Notes: generated from the sequence alone by a model not told the origin. A DNA stretch of 64,000 nucleotides from Streptomyces sp. NBC_01716 (GCF_036248275.1 NZ_CP109181.1:6138001-6202000); one strand, 5' to 3'; positions 32,219 through 41,423 are shown, numbered from the stretch's first letter. Program-made: numbers and translations.

Positions 32219-32461
32219 CTACTCCGGTGGCGGCTTGACGCTCCCGAGATCACTTTCAGCGTCGAAGCCGAGGCGCTCGTGCGGAAGAGCGGCTGGGTGT
32301 CCGATGTCGGCCCCCAGGTCAAAAGTGGCGGCGGCGATCGCATCGGCTATGTCCGCCTCCTGGTGCTTCTGCTCCGCCCGTTCATGATGGGCACTCAGAA
32401 GATCAACGATTCTCTGGATCGGACCCTGATGGTGGTCAGGAGTCGGCGTTTCCTCGCTCAT
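32219..32461 (-). CDS. Small hypothetical protein
   Basis: 80 residues, His/Glu/Ala-rich, largely helical (IQRIVDLLSAHHERAEQKHQEADIADAIAAATFDLGADIG). A weak GGAAGGGA lies about eleven bases before the ATG. No membrane segment or known motif. It sits between the AhpD-like and poxB genes. Low but real chance of being coding; I do not recognise it. Confidence 0.4.
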   Translation of the reverse strand: MSEETPTPDHHQGPIQRIVDLLSAHHERAEQKHQEADIADAIAAATFDLGADIGHPAALPHERLGFDAESDLGSVKPPPE

Positions 32462-32549
32462 GGACGGTGATTCCCTTCCGTAGACCCCGTAGACCCCACG
32501 GACCCCGCGCAGGCGTAATCCGTGGCGTGCGGGCGTCGGGCTGTCGATC

Positions 32550-34289
32550 TCAGGGGCGGGGTATGTTCCGCAGGTTGGCGCGGGCCAGGTCGAGCATCTT
32601 GCCGACGCCGCCGTCGAGCACTGTCCGGCCCGCGGCGAAGGCGAATCCCTTGACCTGGGCTGCCGAGATGTGCGGTGGGATCGACAGCGCGTTGGGGTCG
32701 GTCACCAGGTCGACCAGGAACGGTCCGTCGTGGGCGAGCGCCCGCTTGAGTCCCTCGACGACATCCCCGGGGTGCTCGATGCGGATCGCCTCGATGCCCG
32801 CGCCGCGGGCGATCGCCGCGTAGTCCACCGGCTCGTGGTCGGTCTCGTGCTCGGGCAGCCCCTCGACCAGCATCTCCAACTTCACCATGCCCAAGGAGGA
32901 GTTGTTGAAGACGATCGTCTTCACCGGCAGATTGTGCAGCTTCACGGTGAGCAACTCGCCCATGAGCATGCCCAGTCCGCCGTCACCCGACATCGAGATC
33001 ACCTGGCGGCCGGCGTAAGCGAACTGCGCGCCTATGGCGTGCGGCAGAGCGTTGGCCATCGTGCCGTGCAGGAACGAACCGATCACCCGGCGTCGTCCAT
33101 TGGGTGTCAGATAACGCGCCGCCCACACGTTGGACATGCCGGTGTCCACGGTGAACACCGCTTCGTCGTCGGCGAGTTCGTCCAGAACCGAGGCCGCGTA
33201 CTCGGGGTGGATCGGGGTGTGCCGCTCAACGTCGCGGGTGTAGGCGGAGACCACCGTCTCCAGCGACTTGGAATGCTTGTGCAGCATTCGGTCCAGATAG
33301 GTACGGTCCCGCTTCGCCTCGACCAGCGGCAGCACAGCCCGCAGCGTCTCCCGGACGTCGCCGTGGACCCCGAGTTCCAGAAGCGTGCGACGGCCGAGGC
33401 GGCCCGCGTCGTGGTCGATCTGCACGGTCCGTGCCTGCGGCAGAAAGTCGTTGTACGGGAAGTCGGTACCGAGCAGGACGACCAGGTCGGCGTCGTGCAT
33501 CGCGTCGAAGCAGGCGCCGTAGCCCAGCAGACCGCTCATGCCCACGTCGTACGGGTTGTCGAACTGGATCCACTCCTTGCCCCGCAGGGTGTGCCCGATG
33601 GGGGCGGCGGCCTTCTCGGCCAGCGCCATGACCTCGGCGTGCGCGTCCCGCACCCCCGCACCGCAGAACAGCATCACCTTCCGTGCCGCGTTCAGCTTCT
33701 CTGCCAGCCCCCGAACCTGTGTGTCCGGCGCGACGACCCGGCCGCGCTCAGTGACCAGGTCGCTGCTTCCCGTCGGATGAGTCGCCTCGTCGTGCGCGAC
33801 ATCGCCCGGTATCACCAGGACCGACACCGCGCTGTTGCCAAGGGCCCGCTGCATGGCGATCCGCAGAACCCGGGGCATCTGCCCGGGGGTGCTGATCATT
33901 TCGCAGTAGTCGCTGCACTCGGTGAACAGCCGTTCCGGGTGGGTCTCCTGGAAGAAGCCGGTGCCGATCTGGTGGGACGGGATGTGCGAGGCGAGTGCCA
34001 GGACGGGCGCACCGGAGCGGTGAGCGTCGTACAGCCCCTGGATCAGATGTGTGTTTCCGGGGCCACAGCTTCCAGCACACACCGCGAGCCTGCCGGTCAG
34101 CTGTGCCTCCGCTGCCGCGGCGAAGGCGGCGGCCTCCTCGTTCCGTACATGCACCCACTCGATGCCGTCGGTGCGGCGCACCGCGTCGACCACCGAGTTC
34201 AGGCTGTCACCCACCACGCCGTAGATCCGCTCCACGCCCGCCTGGCGCAGAATGTCCACCAACTGCTGGGCCACGCTCAGCTTCCGCAT
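32550..34289 (-). CDS. poxB: Pyruvate dehydrogenase (quinone)/pyruvate oxidase-like ThDP enzyme
   Basis: 579 residues. N-terminal ThDP pyrimidine domain with GVVGDSLNSVVDAVRR and the activating Glu in VRNEEAAAFAAAAEA; central FAD-type domain with GHTLRGKEWIQFDNPYDVGMSGLLG; C-terminal pyrophosphate domain with GDGGLGMLMGELLTVKLHNLPVKTIVFNN, the GDG...NN metal/ThDP signature. Length and motifs fit PoxB, which oxidises pyruvate to acetate and CO2 at the membrane. An acetolactate-synthase-like role is the main alternative. It is divergent from the LLM oxidoreductase gene across three GTTG-N6-CAAC-type sites. Confidence 0.85.
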   Translation of the reverse strand: MRKLSVAQQLVDILRQAGVERIYGVVGDSLNSVVDAVRRTDGIEWVHVRNEEAAAFAAAAEAQLTGRLAVCAGSCGPGNTHLIQGLYDAHRSGAPVLALASHIPSHQIGTGFFQETHPERLFTECSDYCEMISTPGQMPRVLRIAMQRALGNSAVSVLVIPGDVAHDEATHPTGSSDLVTERGRVVAPDTQVRGLAEKLNAARKVMLFCGAGVRDAHAEVMALAEKAAAPIGHTLRGKEWIQFDNPYDVGMSGLLGYGACFDAMHDADLVVLLGTDFPYNDFLPQARTVQIDHDAGRLGRRTLLELGVHGDVRETLRAVLPLVEAKRDRTYLDRMLHKHSKSLETVVSAYTRDVERHTPIHPEYAASVLDELADDEAVFTVDTGMSNVWAARYLTPNGRRRVIGSFLHGTMANALPHAIGAQFAYAGRQVISMSGDGGLGMLMGELLTVKLHNLPVKTIVFNNSSLGMVKLEMLVEGLPEHETDHEPVDYAAIARGAGIEAIRIEHPGDVVEGLKRALAHDGPFLVDLVTDPNALSIPPHISAAQVKGFAFAAGRTVLDGGVGKMLDLARANLRNIPRP

Positions 34290-34351
34290 CGCCGGACTTC
34301 TCCCCTCGTGCTGCACAGCTGTCCCATATGACTCTCGACAGCTCCAATGTA

Positions 34352-34489
34352 GTTGATGCATCCACTTTAGAAGCATGGGTGCCAGGGGCTCGCCGCTGGG
34401 GGCGGTCCGTTCGCTGACGTGCGGCTACGCCCACCGTGGCACCTTTGGTTGACGTGGCAACCATGGGATGTCATGGTTTACGTGTCAAC
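34352..34489. promoter_or_regulatory. Three GTTG-N6-CAAC-type palindromes (sites 2-4)
   Basis: GTTGATGCATCCAC at 34352-34365 (one mismatch), GTTGACGTGGCAAC at 34448-34461 and GTTTACGTGTCAAC at 34476-34489 (one mismatch). The last two are 28 bp apart centre to centre. TAGTTGATGC at 34350 is also the reverse complement of GCATCAACTA in site 1. These sit in the 311-bp poxB/LLM divergent region, which has no other gene. Confidence 0.55.
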
Positions 34490-34600
34490 TAGCTCGGCCG
34501 AGGTGGTATGGGTGACCGGGGGGACTACGAAGCTGCCTCCATCACGGACCACGCCCCGCCATTCCTCGACACAACGAAAGCGTTGAACGAAGTGAACACG

Positions 34601-35671
34601 ATGGACGTTTCGCAAATCGAGTTCGGTATCGACAGCTTCGGAGACCGGCCCCGAAACGACGGGGGCGTGATCGTCTCGCACGCCCAGGCCATTCGCGCCG
34701 CGGTGGCCGAAGCGGTCCTTGCCGACCAGATCGGTATCGACGTTGTTGCGTTGGGGGAGCACCACCGGCCCGAGTACGCGATCTCCAGCCCTGAGACAGT
34801 ACTGGCGGGCATCGCGACAGCCACGAAGCGCATCCGGCTCGCCTCGGGTGTGACAGTGCTGTCCTCGGACGACCCGGTGCGCGTGTTCCAGCGGTTCGCC
34901 ACGGTCGACGCGCTCTCCAACGGCCGCGCCGAGGTGATCCTCGGTCGCGGTTCCTTCACCGAGTCGTTCCCCCTGTTCGGGTACGACCTGAAGGACTACG
35001 AGGTGCTGTTCGAGGAGAAGATCGAACTTTTCCATCGTCTCCTGGACGAGAAGCCGGTCACCTGGGAAGGCACCACGCGCGCCGCCCTGCGCGATGCGGA
35101 CGTGTACCCGAAGACCGATTCGGGACGTCTCAACACCTGGGTAGGGGTTGGCGGGACGCCGCAGTCCGTGATCCGCACCGCTCAATACGGCTTCCGGCTC
35201 ATGCTCGCGATCATCGGCGGCAGCCCCGACCGCTTCGCTCCCTACGTGGATCTGTACAAGCGCGCCAGCGACGAGTTCGGCACGACCGCACAGCCGGTCG
35301 GAACGCATTCGCCCGGCTTCGTCGCCTCCACCGACGAAGAAGCGAAGGAGCTCTTCTACCCCGGGTACAAGGAGATCCGTGACCGGATCGGGGCGCAGCG
35401 CGGCTGGCCACCGCTCCGCCGGGAAGAATTCGACGCCGAGGTGGACCGCGGATCGCTGTATGTCGGCTCGGTCGAGAAGGTCGCGACCAAGATCGCCCAT
35501 GCTGTCCGGGTACTGAACGCGGGCCGGTTCGACATGATCTACACCACCGCCGGCACCGTTTCGGCCTCCGCGCGTCTGCGTTCGGTCGAGCTGTACGGCA
35601 CCCAGGTCATCCCTCGGGTCCGCGAGCTTCTGACCGAGCGGCCCGCGGCCACCGCGGGAGCGACACGATGA
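34601..35671 (+). CDS. LLM-class flavin-dependent oxidoreductase
   Basis: 356 residues from ATG 34601, giving MDVSQIEFGIDSFGD, the normal family N-terminus; an upstream frame to GTG 34508 adds sequence that overlaps the operator region. Luciferase-like TIM barrel: DVVALGEHHRPEYAISSP, RIRLASGVTVLSSDDPVRVFQRFATVDALSNGRAEVILGRGSF. FMN or F420 is the expected cofactor. The stop overlaps the ATG of a Rossmann reductase (ATGA), which may recycle that cofactor. The substrate is not visible. Confidence 0.88.
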   Translation: MDVSQIEFGIDSFGDRPRNDGGVIVSHAQAIRAAVAEAVLADQIGIDVVALGEHHRPEYAISSPETVLAGIATATKRIRLASGVTVLSSDDPVRVFQRFATVDALSNGRAEVILGRGSFTESFPLFGYDLKDYEVLFEEKIELFHRLLDEKPVTWEGTTRAALRDADVYPKTDSGRLNTWVGVGGTPQSVIRTAQYGFRLMLAIIGGSPDRFAPYVDLYKRASDEFGTTAQPVGTHSPGFVASTDEEAKELFYPGYKEIRDRIGAQRGWPPLRREEFDAEVDRGSLYVGSVEKVATKIAHAVRVLNAGRFDMIYTTAGTVSASARLRSVELYGTQVIPRVRELLTERPAATAGATR

Positions 35672-36336
35672 CCAACCCTGTCGCCACTGTCGGGATCCTG
35701 GGAGCGGGGAAAGTCGGCACCGTCCTGGCGCGCCTGGCGGTCGCCTCCGGCTATCGAGTCCTGATCTCCGGGTCCGGTGACCCCTCCAAGATCGCGCTTA
35801 CGATCGAAACCCTCACTCCCGGGGCGACCGCCGTGTGGCCGGCCCAGGCCGCGGATGCCGCCGACGTGGTGGTCCTGGCTCTCCCCCTCGGCAAACACCG
35901 CGACCTCCCTGTGCCGAAGCTGGAGGGAAAGCTGGTCATCGACGCGATGAACCACTGGTGGGAGGTCGACGGTCCCCGCGACGCGATCCTCCCGCCGGAT
36001 ACCTCGTCGAGCGAAGTCGTTCAGCGGTTCCTGACGGGCACGCGTGTCGTGAAAGCCCTCAACCACATGGGCTACCACGACCTCGAAGACGGGGCTCGTC
36101 CCTCTGGCGGCCCCGGACGCAAGGCCATCGCGATCGCTGGTGACTCGCCCGAGGATCTTGCCGTCGTGTCCGCGCTGATCGACACTCTCGGATTCGACCC
36201 ACTCACCATCGGCGACCTCGCGGCGGGCGTCCGGCTTGAGCCCGGAACCCCCGCCTTCGGAGCCAATGTCGACGCGGACCAGCTTCGCGCGCTTACCGCC
36301 GCCCCTGCTCCAACAAGGCTTCTTGAGCATTCGTAA
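35668..36336 (+). CDS. NAD(P)-binding reductase (F420:NADP oxidoreductase-like)
   Basis: 222 residues. The Rossmann motif VGILGAGKVGTVLARLAVASGYRV is at the N-terminus, followed by ADVVVLALPLGKHRDL and KLVIDAMNHWW, and a C-terminal ALIDTLGFDPLTIGDLAAG. The layout is that of F420-dependent NADP oxidoreductases and related pyrroline-reductase-like proteins. Coupled by a 4-bp overlap to the LLM enzyme, so the two probably form a reductase-oxygenase pair. Confidence 0.82.
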   Translation: MTNPVATVGILGAGKVGTVLARLAVASGYRVLISGSGDPSKIALTIETLTPGATAVWPAQAADAADVVVLALPLGKHRDLPVPKLEGKLVIDAMNHWWEVDGPRDAILPPDTSSSEVVQRFLTGTRVVKALNHMGYHDLEDGARPSGGPGRKAIAIAGDSPEDLAVVSALIDTLGFDPLTIGDLAAGVRLEPGTPAFGANVDADQLRALTAAPAPTRLLEHS

Positions 36337-36359
36337 GACGTGACTCACGTGGAGGAGAT

Positions 36360-37697
36360 TCACAGCGCCGCGTTCACCTCGCCGATCGCCGTGTCCAGGA
36401 TCGAGAGGCCGAGGGCCAGTTCGTCCTCGGTCGCCGTCAGCGGAGGCGCGATACGGAACACGCCCCCCATGCCGGGAAGCTGGACGATGTTCATGTGCAG
36501 GCCGAGTTCGAGGCAGCGGCGGGTGACCTGGGCGCCCAGTTCGTCCGAGCTCTGCCTGGTCTCGCGGTCGACGACGAGTTCCAGGCCGGCGAGCAGGCCA
36601 CGGCCGCGGATGTCGCCGATGACCTCGTGGCGGGTGGCCAGGTCCTCCAGGCCGGTGCGCAGGAAGGAGCCGAGGTCGCGGGCGCGCTCGTCCAGGCGGT
36701 CCTTGGCCAGGACGTCGAGGACGGTGTTGCCCACCGCGGCCACCAGTGGGTCGGAGACATGCGTGGTGAAGAAGAGGAAGCCGCGGTCGTAGGCCTCCTG
36801 CTCGATCTCGGCACTGGTGAGGACGGCCGCCAGGGGCAGCCCCGCGCCGAGGGTCTTCGAGAGCGTGAGGATGTCGGGGACGACCCCGTCGCGTTCGAAG
36901 GCGTACCAGGTGCCGGTACGGCACAGGCCGGTCTGGGCCTCGTCGAGGATCAGGAGCATGCCGCGCTCGCGGCACTTGCGCCGGAGGGCGGCGAAGTAGC
37001 CGGGCGGAGGTTCGATGACGCCGCCGGAGCTGAGGATCGGCTCCACGAGGCATGCCGCGAGGCTTCCGGTGGACTGGGCATCGATGAGGTCGAAGGCGAA
37101 GTCCAGTTGGCGGCGCCAGTCGAGCTCACCGTCGGGCGTGGTGAAGTCGGGCCGGTAGGCGTTCGGCACGGGGATGGCGAAGTTGCCGGGGGCGGACGGG
37201 CCGTAACCTTTGCGGCCCGCGCTGTAGGTGGCGGAGACGGCGCCCTGCGTCATGCCGTGCCAGGACCGGGCGAACGAGACGATCTCGTGCTTGCCCGTGA
37301 CCAGCTTGGCCATCCGGATGGCGGCCTCGTTCGACTCGGCGCCGGTGGTCAGGAGCATCGCCTTCTCCAGCGGCGCGGGCAGCGTCTCGGCGAGGCGCCG
37401 GGCCAGCTCGACGACCGGGCGGCTGAGCATTCCGCTGTAGAGGTGGTCGAGGGTGGCGACCTGGCGCTGGACGGTCTCCACGATCGCCGGGTGGGAGTGC
37501 CCGAGGATCGCGCTCATCTGTCCGGACGTGAAGTCGAGGATCTTCCGGCCGGACGCGGTGTATACGAAGCTTCCGGAGGCGCGCTCGATGATCTCGCTCG
37601 TGAAGTCTCCGCCGTAGCGGACGAGGTGGCGGTCCGCGTCGGCCCAGAACGTGGCCTCAGCGGCGAGAGCGGTGGACTTGGAGGATTCAGCAGCCAT
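36360..37697 (-). CDS. dgdA: 2,2-dialkylglycine decarboxylase-like class III aminotransferase
   Basis: 445 residues. Matches Burkholderia DgdA closely from memory: HLVRYGGDFTSEIIERASGSFVY, LDFTSGQMSAILGHSHP, GMLSRPVVELARRLA, LLTTGAESNEAAIRMAKLVTGK, SWHGMTQGAVSATYSAGRKG, ILDEAQTGLCRTG, and the PLP lysine in LTLSKTLGAGLPLA, ending with MNIVQLPGMGGVFRIAPPLT. DgdA decarboxylates dialkylglycines such as 2-aminoisobutyrate and then transaminates pyruvate. A LysR gene is divergent, as with dgdR. A plain class III aminotransferase is the alternative. Confidence 0.85.
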   Translation of the reverse strand: MAAESSKSTALAAEATFWADADRHLVRYGGDFTSEIIERASGSFVYTASGRKILDFTSGQMSAILGHSHPAIVETVQRQVATLDHLYSGMLSRPVVELARRLAETLPAPLEKAMLLTTGAESNEAAIRMAKLVTGKHEIVSFARSWHGMTQGAVSATYSAGRKGYGPSAPGNFAIPVPNAYRPDFTTPDGELDWRRQLDFAFDLIDAQSTGSLAACLVEPILSSGGVIEPPPGYFAALRRKCRERGMLLILDEAQTGLCRTGTWYAFERDGVVPDILTLSKTLGAGLPLAAVLTSAEIEQEAYDRGFLFFTTHVSDPLVAAVGNTVLDVLAKDRLDERARDLGSFLRTGLEDLATRHEVIGDIRGRGLLAGLELVVDRETRQSSDELGAQVTRRCLELGLHMNIVQLPGMGGVFRIAPPLTATEDELALGLSILDTAIGEVNAAL

Positions 37698-37786
37698 GAC
37701 CGTGACGCTAGGACGGGTTGGGCGCCACGTCCATTACACAATTCCGGCTGTGCTGTTCGGGAAATCCGCACAACAATGAAGCGGTG

Positions 37787-38713
37787 ATGAACCCCTGGAG
37801 GCTGCGGCTGCTGACGCGGCTGGACTCGCTGGGCACGGTCAGGGCGGTGGCCCAGGCCGCCCACCTGAGCCCGTCGAGCGTGTCTCAGCAACTCGCCGTA
37901 CTTGAGACCGAAACCGGCACGCAGCTGCTCGAACGCACGGGGCGCCGCGTGCGGTTGACTTCGGCCGGGCTGATTCTGGCGCGGCGCGCACGGGCGATCC
38001 TCGACCACATGGACAGCGTGGAGGAGGAGCTGCGCGGGTTCGGGGAGGAGCCGTCGGGCCTGGTACGGGTGGGGGCGTTCCAGAGCGCGGTGCACACGAT
38101 GGCCGTGCCGGCGGTGACACGCCTGGCCCGCGCGTATCCCCATCTCGACGTCCAGCTCCTGGAGTTGGAGCCGCACGAGAGCGTGCCGGCCCTGCGGGCC
38201 GGCGACGCGGACCTGGTGATCACGACCACGGATTTCGGCGAACTGCCGCTCGGCCCGGACCTCGACCTCGTACCGCTCACGACGGATCCGATCCTGCTGG
38301 TGCTGCCGCCCGAGCACCCGGCCGCCGGGCGCGGTCCTGCCGACCTGGCCGCCTTCGCCGAAGAGTCGTGGGCCATCGACATCTCCCAGTCGTACATGGC
38401 GAATCTCGCGCTGCGGCTGTGCCGGCAGGCGCGGTTCGAGCCCCGGGTGGTGGGCCGGTTCAGCAACTACATGCTGACCCTGGAACTTGTCGAAGCCGGG
38501 CACGCTGTCGCGCTGCTGCCGGGGCTGGCTGTCGACGCCGGCCGCTACCGTGTCGCCACCCGCGAGCTGGCCAACCCTGTGACCCGTACGATCACGGCGG
38601 CGATCCGCAAGGGCGCGCCGCCTCGCGCGGCTGTGCACACGGTGCTCGACGCACTGCTGCCGCCGGCGGCCAACGACGGTTGTTCGGCTGAAGGCCGCGC
38701 GGCAGAGTCGTGA
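37787..38713 (+). CDS. LysR-family transcriptional regulator
   Basis: 308 residues from ATG 37787. N-terminal wHTH (LRLLTRLDSLGTVRAVAQAAHLSPSSVSQQLAVLETETGTQLLERTGRRVRLTSAG), then a periplasmic-binding-type effector domain (GLVRVGAFQSAVHTMAVPAVTRLARAYP...ALRAGDADLVIT). Divergent from the dialkylglycine decarboxylase gene, 89 bp apart, so it is the probable activator of that gene in the manner of DgdR. The effector is unknown. Confidence 0.92.
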   Translation: MNPWRLRLLTRLDSLGTVRAVAQAAHLSPSSVSQQLAVLETETGTQLLERTGRRVRLTSAGLILARRARAILDHMDSVEEELRGFGEEPSGLVRVGAFQSAVHTMAVPAVTRLARAYPHLDVQLLELEPHESVPALRAGDADLVITTTDFGELPLGPDLDLVPLTTDPILLVLPPEHPAAGRGPADLAAFAEESWAIDISQSYMANLALRLCRQARFEPRVVGRFSNYMLTLELVEAGHAVALLPGLAVDAGRYRVATRELANPVTRTITAAIRKGAPPRAAVHTVLDALLPPAANDGCSAEGRAAES

Positions 38714-38761
38714 AGCCCGTCCGGATGTGATCGTCGAGCGGGCCGGCATGTCGGCCTCCAG

Positions 38762-38887
38762 CTAAGGGATCGGTCCGCCGTAGTCCATCCCGAACCCGTC
38801 GCCCACCGGCAGCACCCCCGCGAGCGAGCCGGCCACCCACGAGACCTTGATCAGCGCGTACGGCACCAGCGCCTGGGCCGCCTCTTA
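38762..38887 (-). pseudogene. Membrane protein C-terminal fragment
   Basis: The minus-strand frame reads EEAAQALVPYALIKVSWVAGSLAGVLPVGDGFGMDYGGPIP and then TAG (38762-38764). It resembles part of a polytopic membrane protein but has no start and no flanking helices. The rest of 38714-39033 holds nothing I can support. Confidence 0.3.
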
Positions 38888-39033
38888 GGCCGCTCTCGGT
38901 CCGGCCCGATCCCAGCGTTCCACCGGAGCTCCCCTTCCACCCGAATTCCCTTTGCACCCACGGGAATCCATCGTCGAAGGTCGCCCGGACCGGCCACATC
39001 CCCCGTCGGCCCCGTCCGTATCCCCCGTCCGGC

Positions 39034-39906
39034 TCAGGCCAGCGAGGCGAGCGACTCCCGCTGGAACGGCCGGAGTTCGTCCACGCGGCCGTCAAGGACC
39101 TTGCTCAGCCAGGCCGGATCGCCCAGCAGCGCCCGGCCGACGGCGATCAGGTCGAACTCGTCGCGCTCCATACGGTCCAACAGGCCGCCGATGTCGGTGA
39201 CTCCGCCCCGCTGCCCCTGGAAGGCCTGTAGGAACTCGTTGTCGAGGCCCACCGATCCGACGCTGATCGTGGGCCTGCCGGTGAGCTTCTTCGCCCACCC
39301 GGCGAAGTTGAGGTCCGAGCCGTCGAACTCCGGCGGGTGGAACCGCCGCGTCGAGCAGTGGAAGGCGTCCACGCCCGCCGCCGCGAGCGGGGTGAGGAGG
39401 GCGTCGAGTTCCTTCGGGTCCTGGGCGATCCGTGCGTCGAAGGCGCCCATCTTCCACTGCGAGATCCGCAGGAGGATCGGGAAGTCCGCCGGCACGGCGG
39501 CGCGGCACGCCGCGACGATCTCGGCGGCGAAGCGGGTCCGCGCCGCGATGCCGCCGCCGTAGCCGTCGGTGCGGCGGTTGGTGTGCGACCAGAGGAACTG
39601 GTCGATGAGATAGCCGTGGGCGGCGTGCACTTCGATCCCGTGGAACCCGGCCGCCCGCGCGTTCGCGGCCCCCTCGGCGTACGCCGCGATCACCGCGTCG
39701 ATGTCCGCCGAGGTCATGGCCAGACCGGACGCCGAGCCGTCGACGGCGATGCCGGAGGGCCCGACGGCCGGGGCCCCGGGGACCGGTCCGGATCCCGGCG
39801 TACGGGCCATGCCGACGTGCCAGAGCTGCGCGACGATCCTTCCGCCCGACGCACGGACCGCGTCGGTCACTCCGGCCCAGCCCGCGAGTGCCTGTTCGCC
39901 GTACAC
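39034..39906 (-). pseudogene. Old Yellow Enzyme-type NADH:flavin oxidoreductase, 5' truncated
   Basis: Homology starts abruptly near YGEQALAGWAGVTDAVRASGGRIVAQLWHVG and runs to the C-terminus: HGIEVHAAHGYLIDQFLWSHTNRRTDGYGG (substrate His and Asn region), LLRISQWKMGAFDARI, DLIAVGRALLGDPAWL. The first ~80 residues of the barrel, which carry the FMN-binding N-terminal strands, are absent. GTG 39906 is the only start near the break, without a good ribosome-binding site. Upstream the frame runs antisense through a TetR gene. An active enzyme is unlikely. Confidence 0.7.
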
Positions 39907-40554
39907 GCGCGGATCGCTGCGGCGGCGGTCGAACTCGCCGACCGTGAGGGCCTCGACGCCGTCACCATGCGCCGGCTCGCCGGCGAGCTGGGCGTCGCGC
40001 CCATGGCGGCGTACCGCTATGTCACCGGCAAGGACGAACTCCTGGAGCTGATGGCGGACTTCGTGTACGGCGAGGTGAGACGGCCGGACAGCGAGGCGGA
40101 GGACTGGCGGTCGGCGCTGCGGGGGCTGGCCGTCCGTATCCGGACCGTACGGCTGCGGCACCCCTGGCTCTCACGCGCCGCCCTGCACGGCCCCACCCCG
40201 AATCAACTCGTGGCGCCCGAGGAGGGGTTGGCGGCGCTGCACGGCCTCGGTCCCGGTCCCGGTCTCGACGCGGATCTGACGATGGCCGTCTTCCGTACGG
40301 TCACCGCGTACGTGGACGGCTCGGTCGACGCCGAACTCGCCCTGCGGCAGATGAGGGAGGAACGGGGGTGGACCAGCGGCCAGGACAGCCGGGCCGCGCT
40401 GGCCCCCCGGATGGCGTGGCTGATGAGCACGGGCCGCTACCCCCACTTCGAGCGGTATCTGCACGAAGGCACCCGGAAGGACGATCCGGACTGGCAGTTC
40501 GAGACCGGTCTGGACTGTGTGCTCGACGGCATCGCCGCGCGTATGGGGATCTGA
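39901..40554 (+). pseudogene. TetR-family regulator, 5' truncated
   Basis: Sequence resembling TetR starts at RIAAAAVELADREGLDAVTMRRLAGELGVAPMAAYRYVTGKDELLELMADF, the HTH, with the usual leader and start codon missing. The C-terminal domain is intact (TMAVFRTVTAYVDGSVDAELALRQMREERGW...FETGLDCVLDGIAARMG). The first in-frame ATG (39967) falls inside the HTH. The homologous sequence begins at the same bases where the Old Yellow Enzyme homology begins on the other strand. Confidence 0.65.
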
Positions 40555-40590
40555 CTCGGGGCGCGCGGCGCGGCGCGGGCCCCGGTCGCG

Positions 40591-41397
40591 TCAGCCGGAC
40601 TTCGCCTGGGCCGAGATGCCGCCGTCGACCGGCATAGCTGTCCCGGTGACGAAGGACGCGCGGTCGCTGCACAGCCAGGCCGCCGCCTCCGCGATCTCGG
40701 CGGGCTCCGCCATGCGCTTCTGGATCTGCGGAGCGATGAACGCCTGCTCCAGGACCGGCATCTGGCGTACCGCCTCCTCGATCATCTCGCTGCGGGTGGT
40801 GCCGACCACCAGCGCGTTGACCCGTATCCCCCGCTCGCCGTACTCCGACGCCGCGGCGCGGGTCATCCCCAGCACGGCGTGCTTGGCCGCCACGTACGGC
40901 ACGGACGCGCCGGTCGCGTAACGGCCCGCCGTACTGCTGGTGTTGACGATGGAGCCACCCCGGCCGGAGTCGAGCATCACCGGCAGCTGGTGCTTGAGGC
41001 AGTTCCAGGTGCCCCGGACGTTCACGTCCATGGTGCGTTCGTAGACCTCGTCGGCCGTTTCGTGCAGGGACGATTCGAGCGTCGCGTAACCGGCGTTGTT
41101 GAAGGCGCAGTCCAGCCCTCCGAAGTGCGCCGCCGCCGCCTCGACGACGCGGCGTACGTCGTCGGAGACGGCCACATCGCCCGGTACGGCCAGCGCTCGG
41201 CCGCCCCGCTCGGTGATCTCCTCGGCCAGGGCGCTCAGTTTCTCCGTACGACGCGCCATCAGGACGACCGCCGCCCCCTCGGCCGCGAACAGCCGTCCCG
41301 CCGCCGCGCCTATGCCGCTCGACGCACCCGTGATCATCGCGACGCGCCCCGCCAGCAGACCCTGCCGGCCGTCGGCCCCCGTGTTGTGTTGGCTCAT
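40591..41397 (-). CDS. SDR-family NAD(P)-dependent oxidoreductase
   Basis: 268 residues. Classical SDR motifs: MITGASSGIGAAAGRLFA (cofactor TGxxxGxG), NNAGYA, the catalytic Ser in SIVNTSSTAG, Y-x-x-x-K in VPYVAAKHAVLGM, and MPVDGGISA near the end. Cytoplasmic, 3-oxoacyl-ACP-reductase-like. Convergent with the truncated TetR gene. It appears complete, unlike its neighbours on both sides. The substrate is unknown. Confidence 0.93.
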   Translation of the reverse strand: MSQHNTGADGRQGLLAGRVAMITGASSGIGAAAGRLFAAEGAAVVLMARRTEKLSALAEEITERGGRALAVPGDVAVSDDVRRVVEAAAAHFGGLDCAFNNAGYATLESSLHETADEVYERTMDVNVRGTWNCLKHQLPVMLDSGRGGSIVNTSSTAGRYATGASVPYVAAKHAVLGMTRAAASEYGERGIRVNALVVGTTRSEMIEEAVRQMPVLEQAFIAPQIQKRMAEPAEIAEAAAWLCSDRASFVTGTAMPVDGGISAQAKSG

Positions 41398-41423
41398 CCC
41401 GCGATCCTAGGCAGTGCGTTCGA

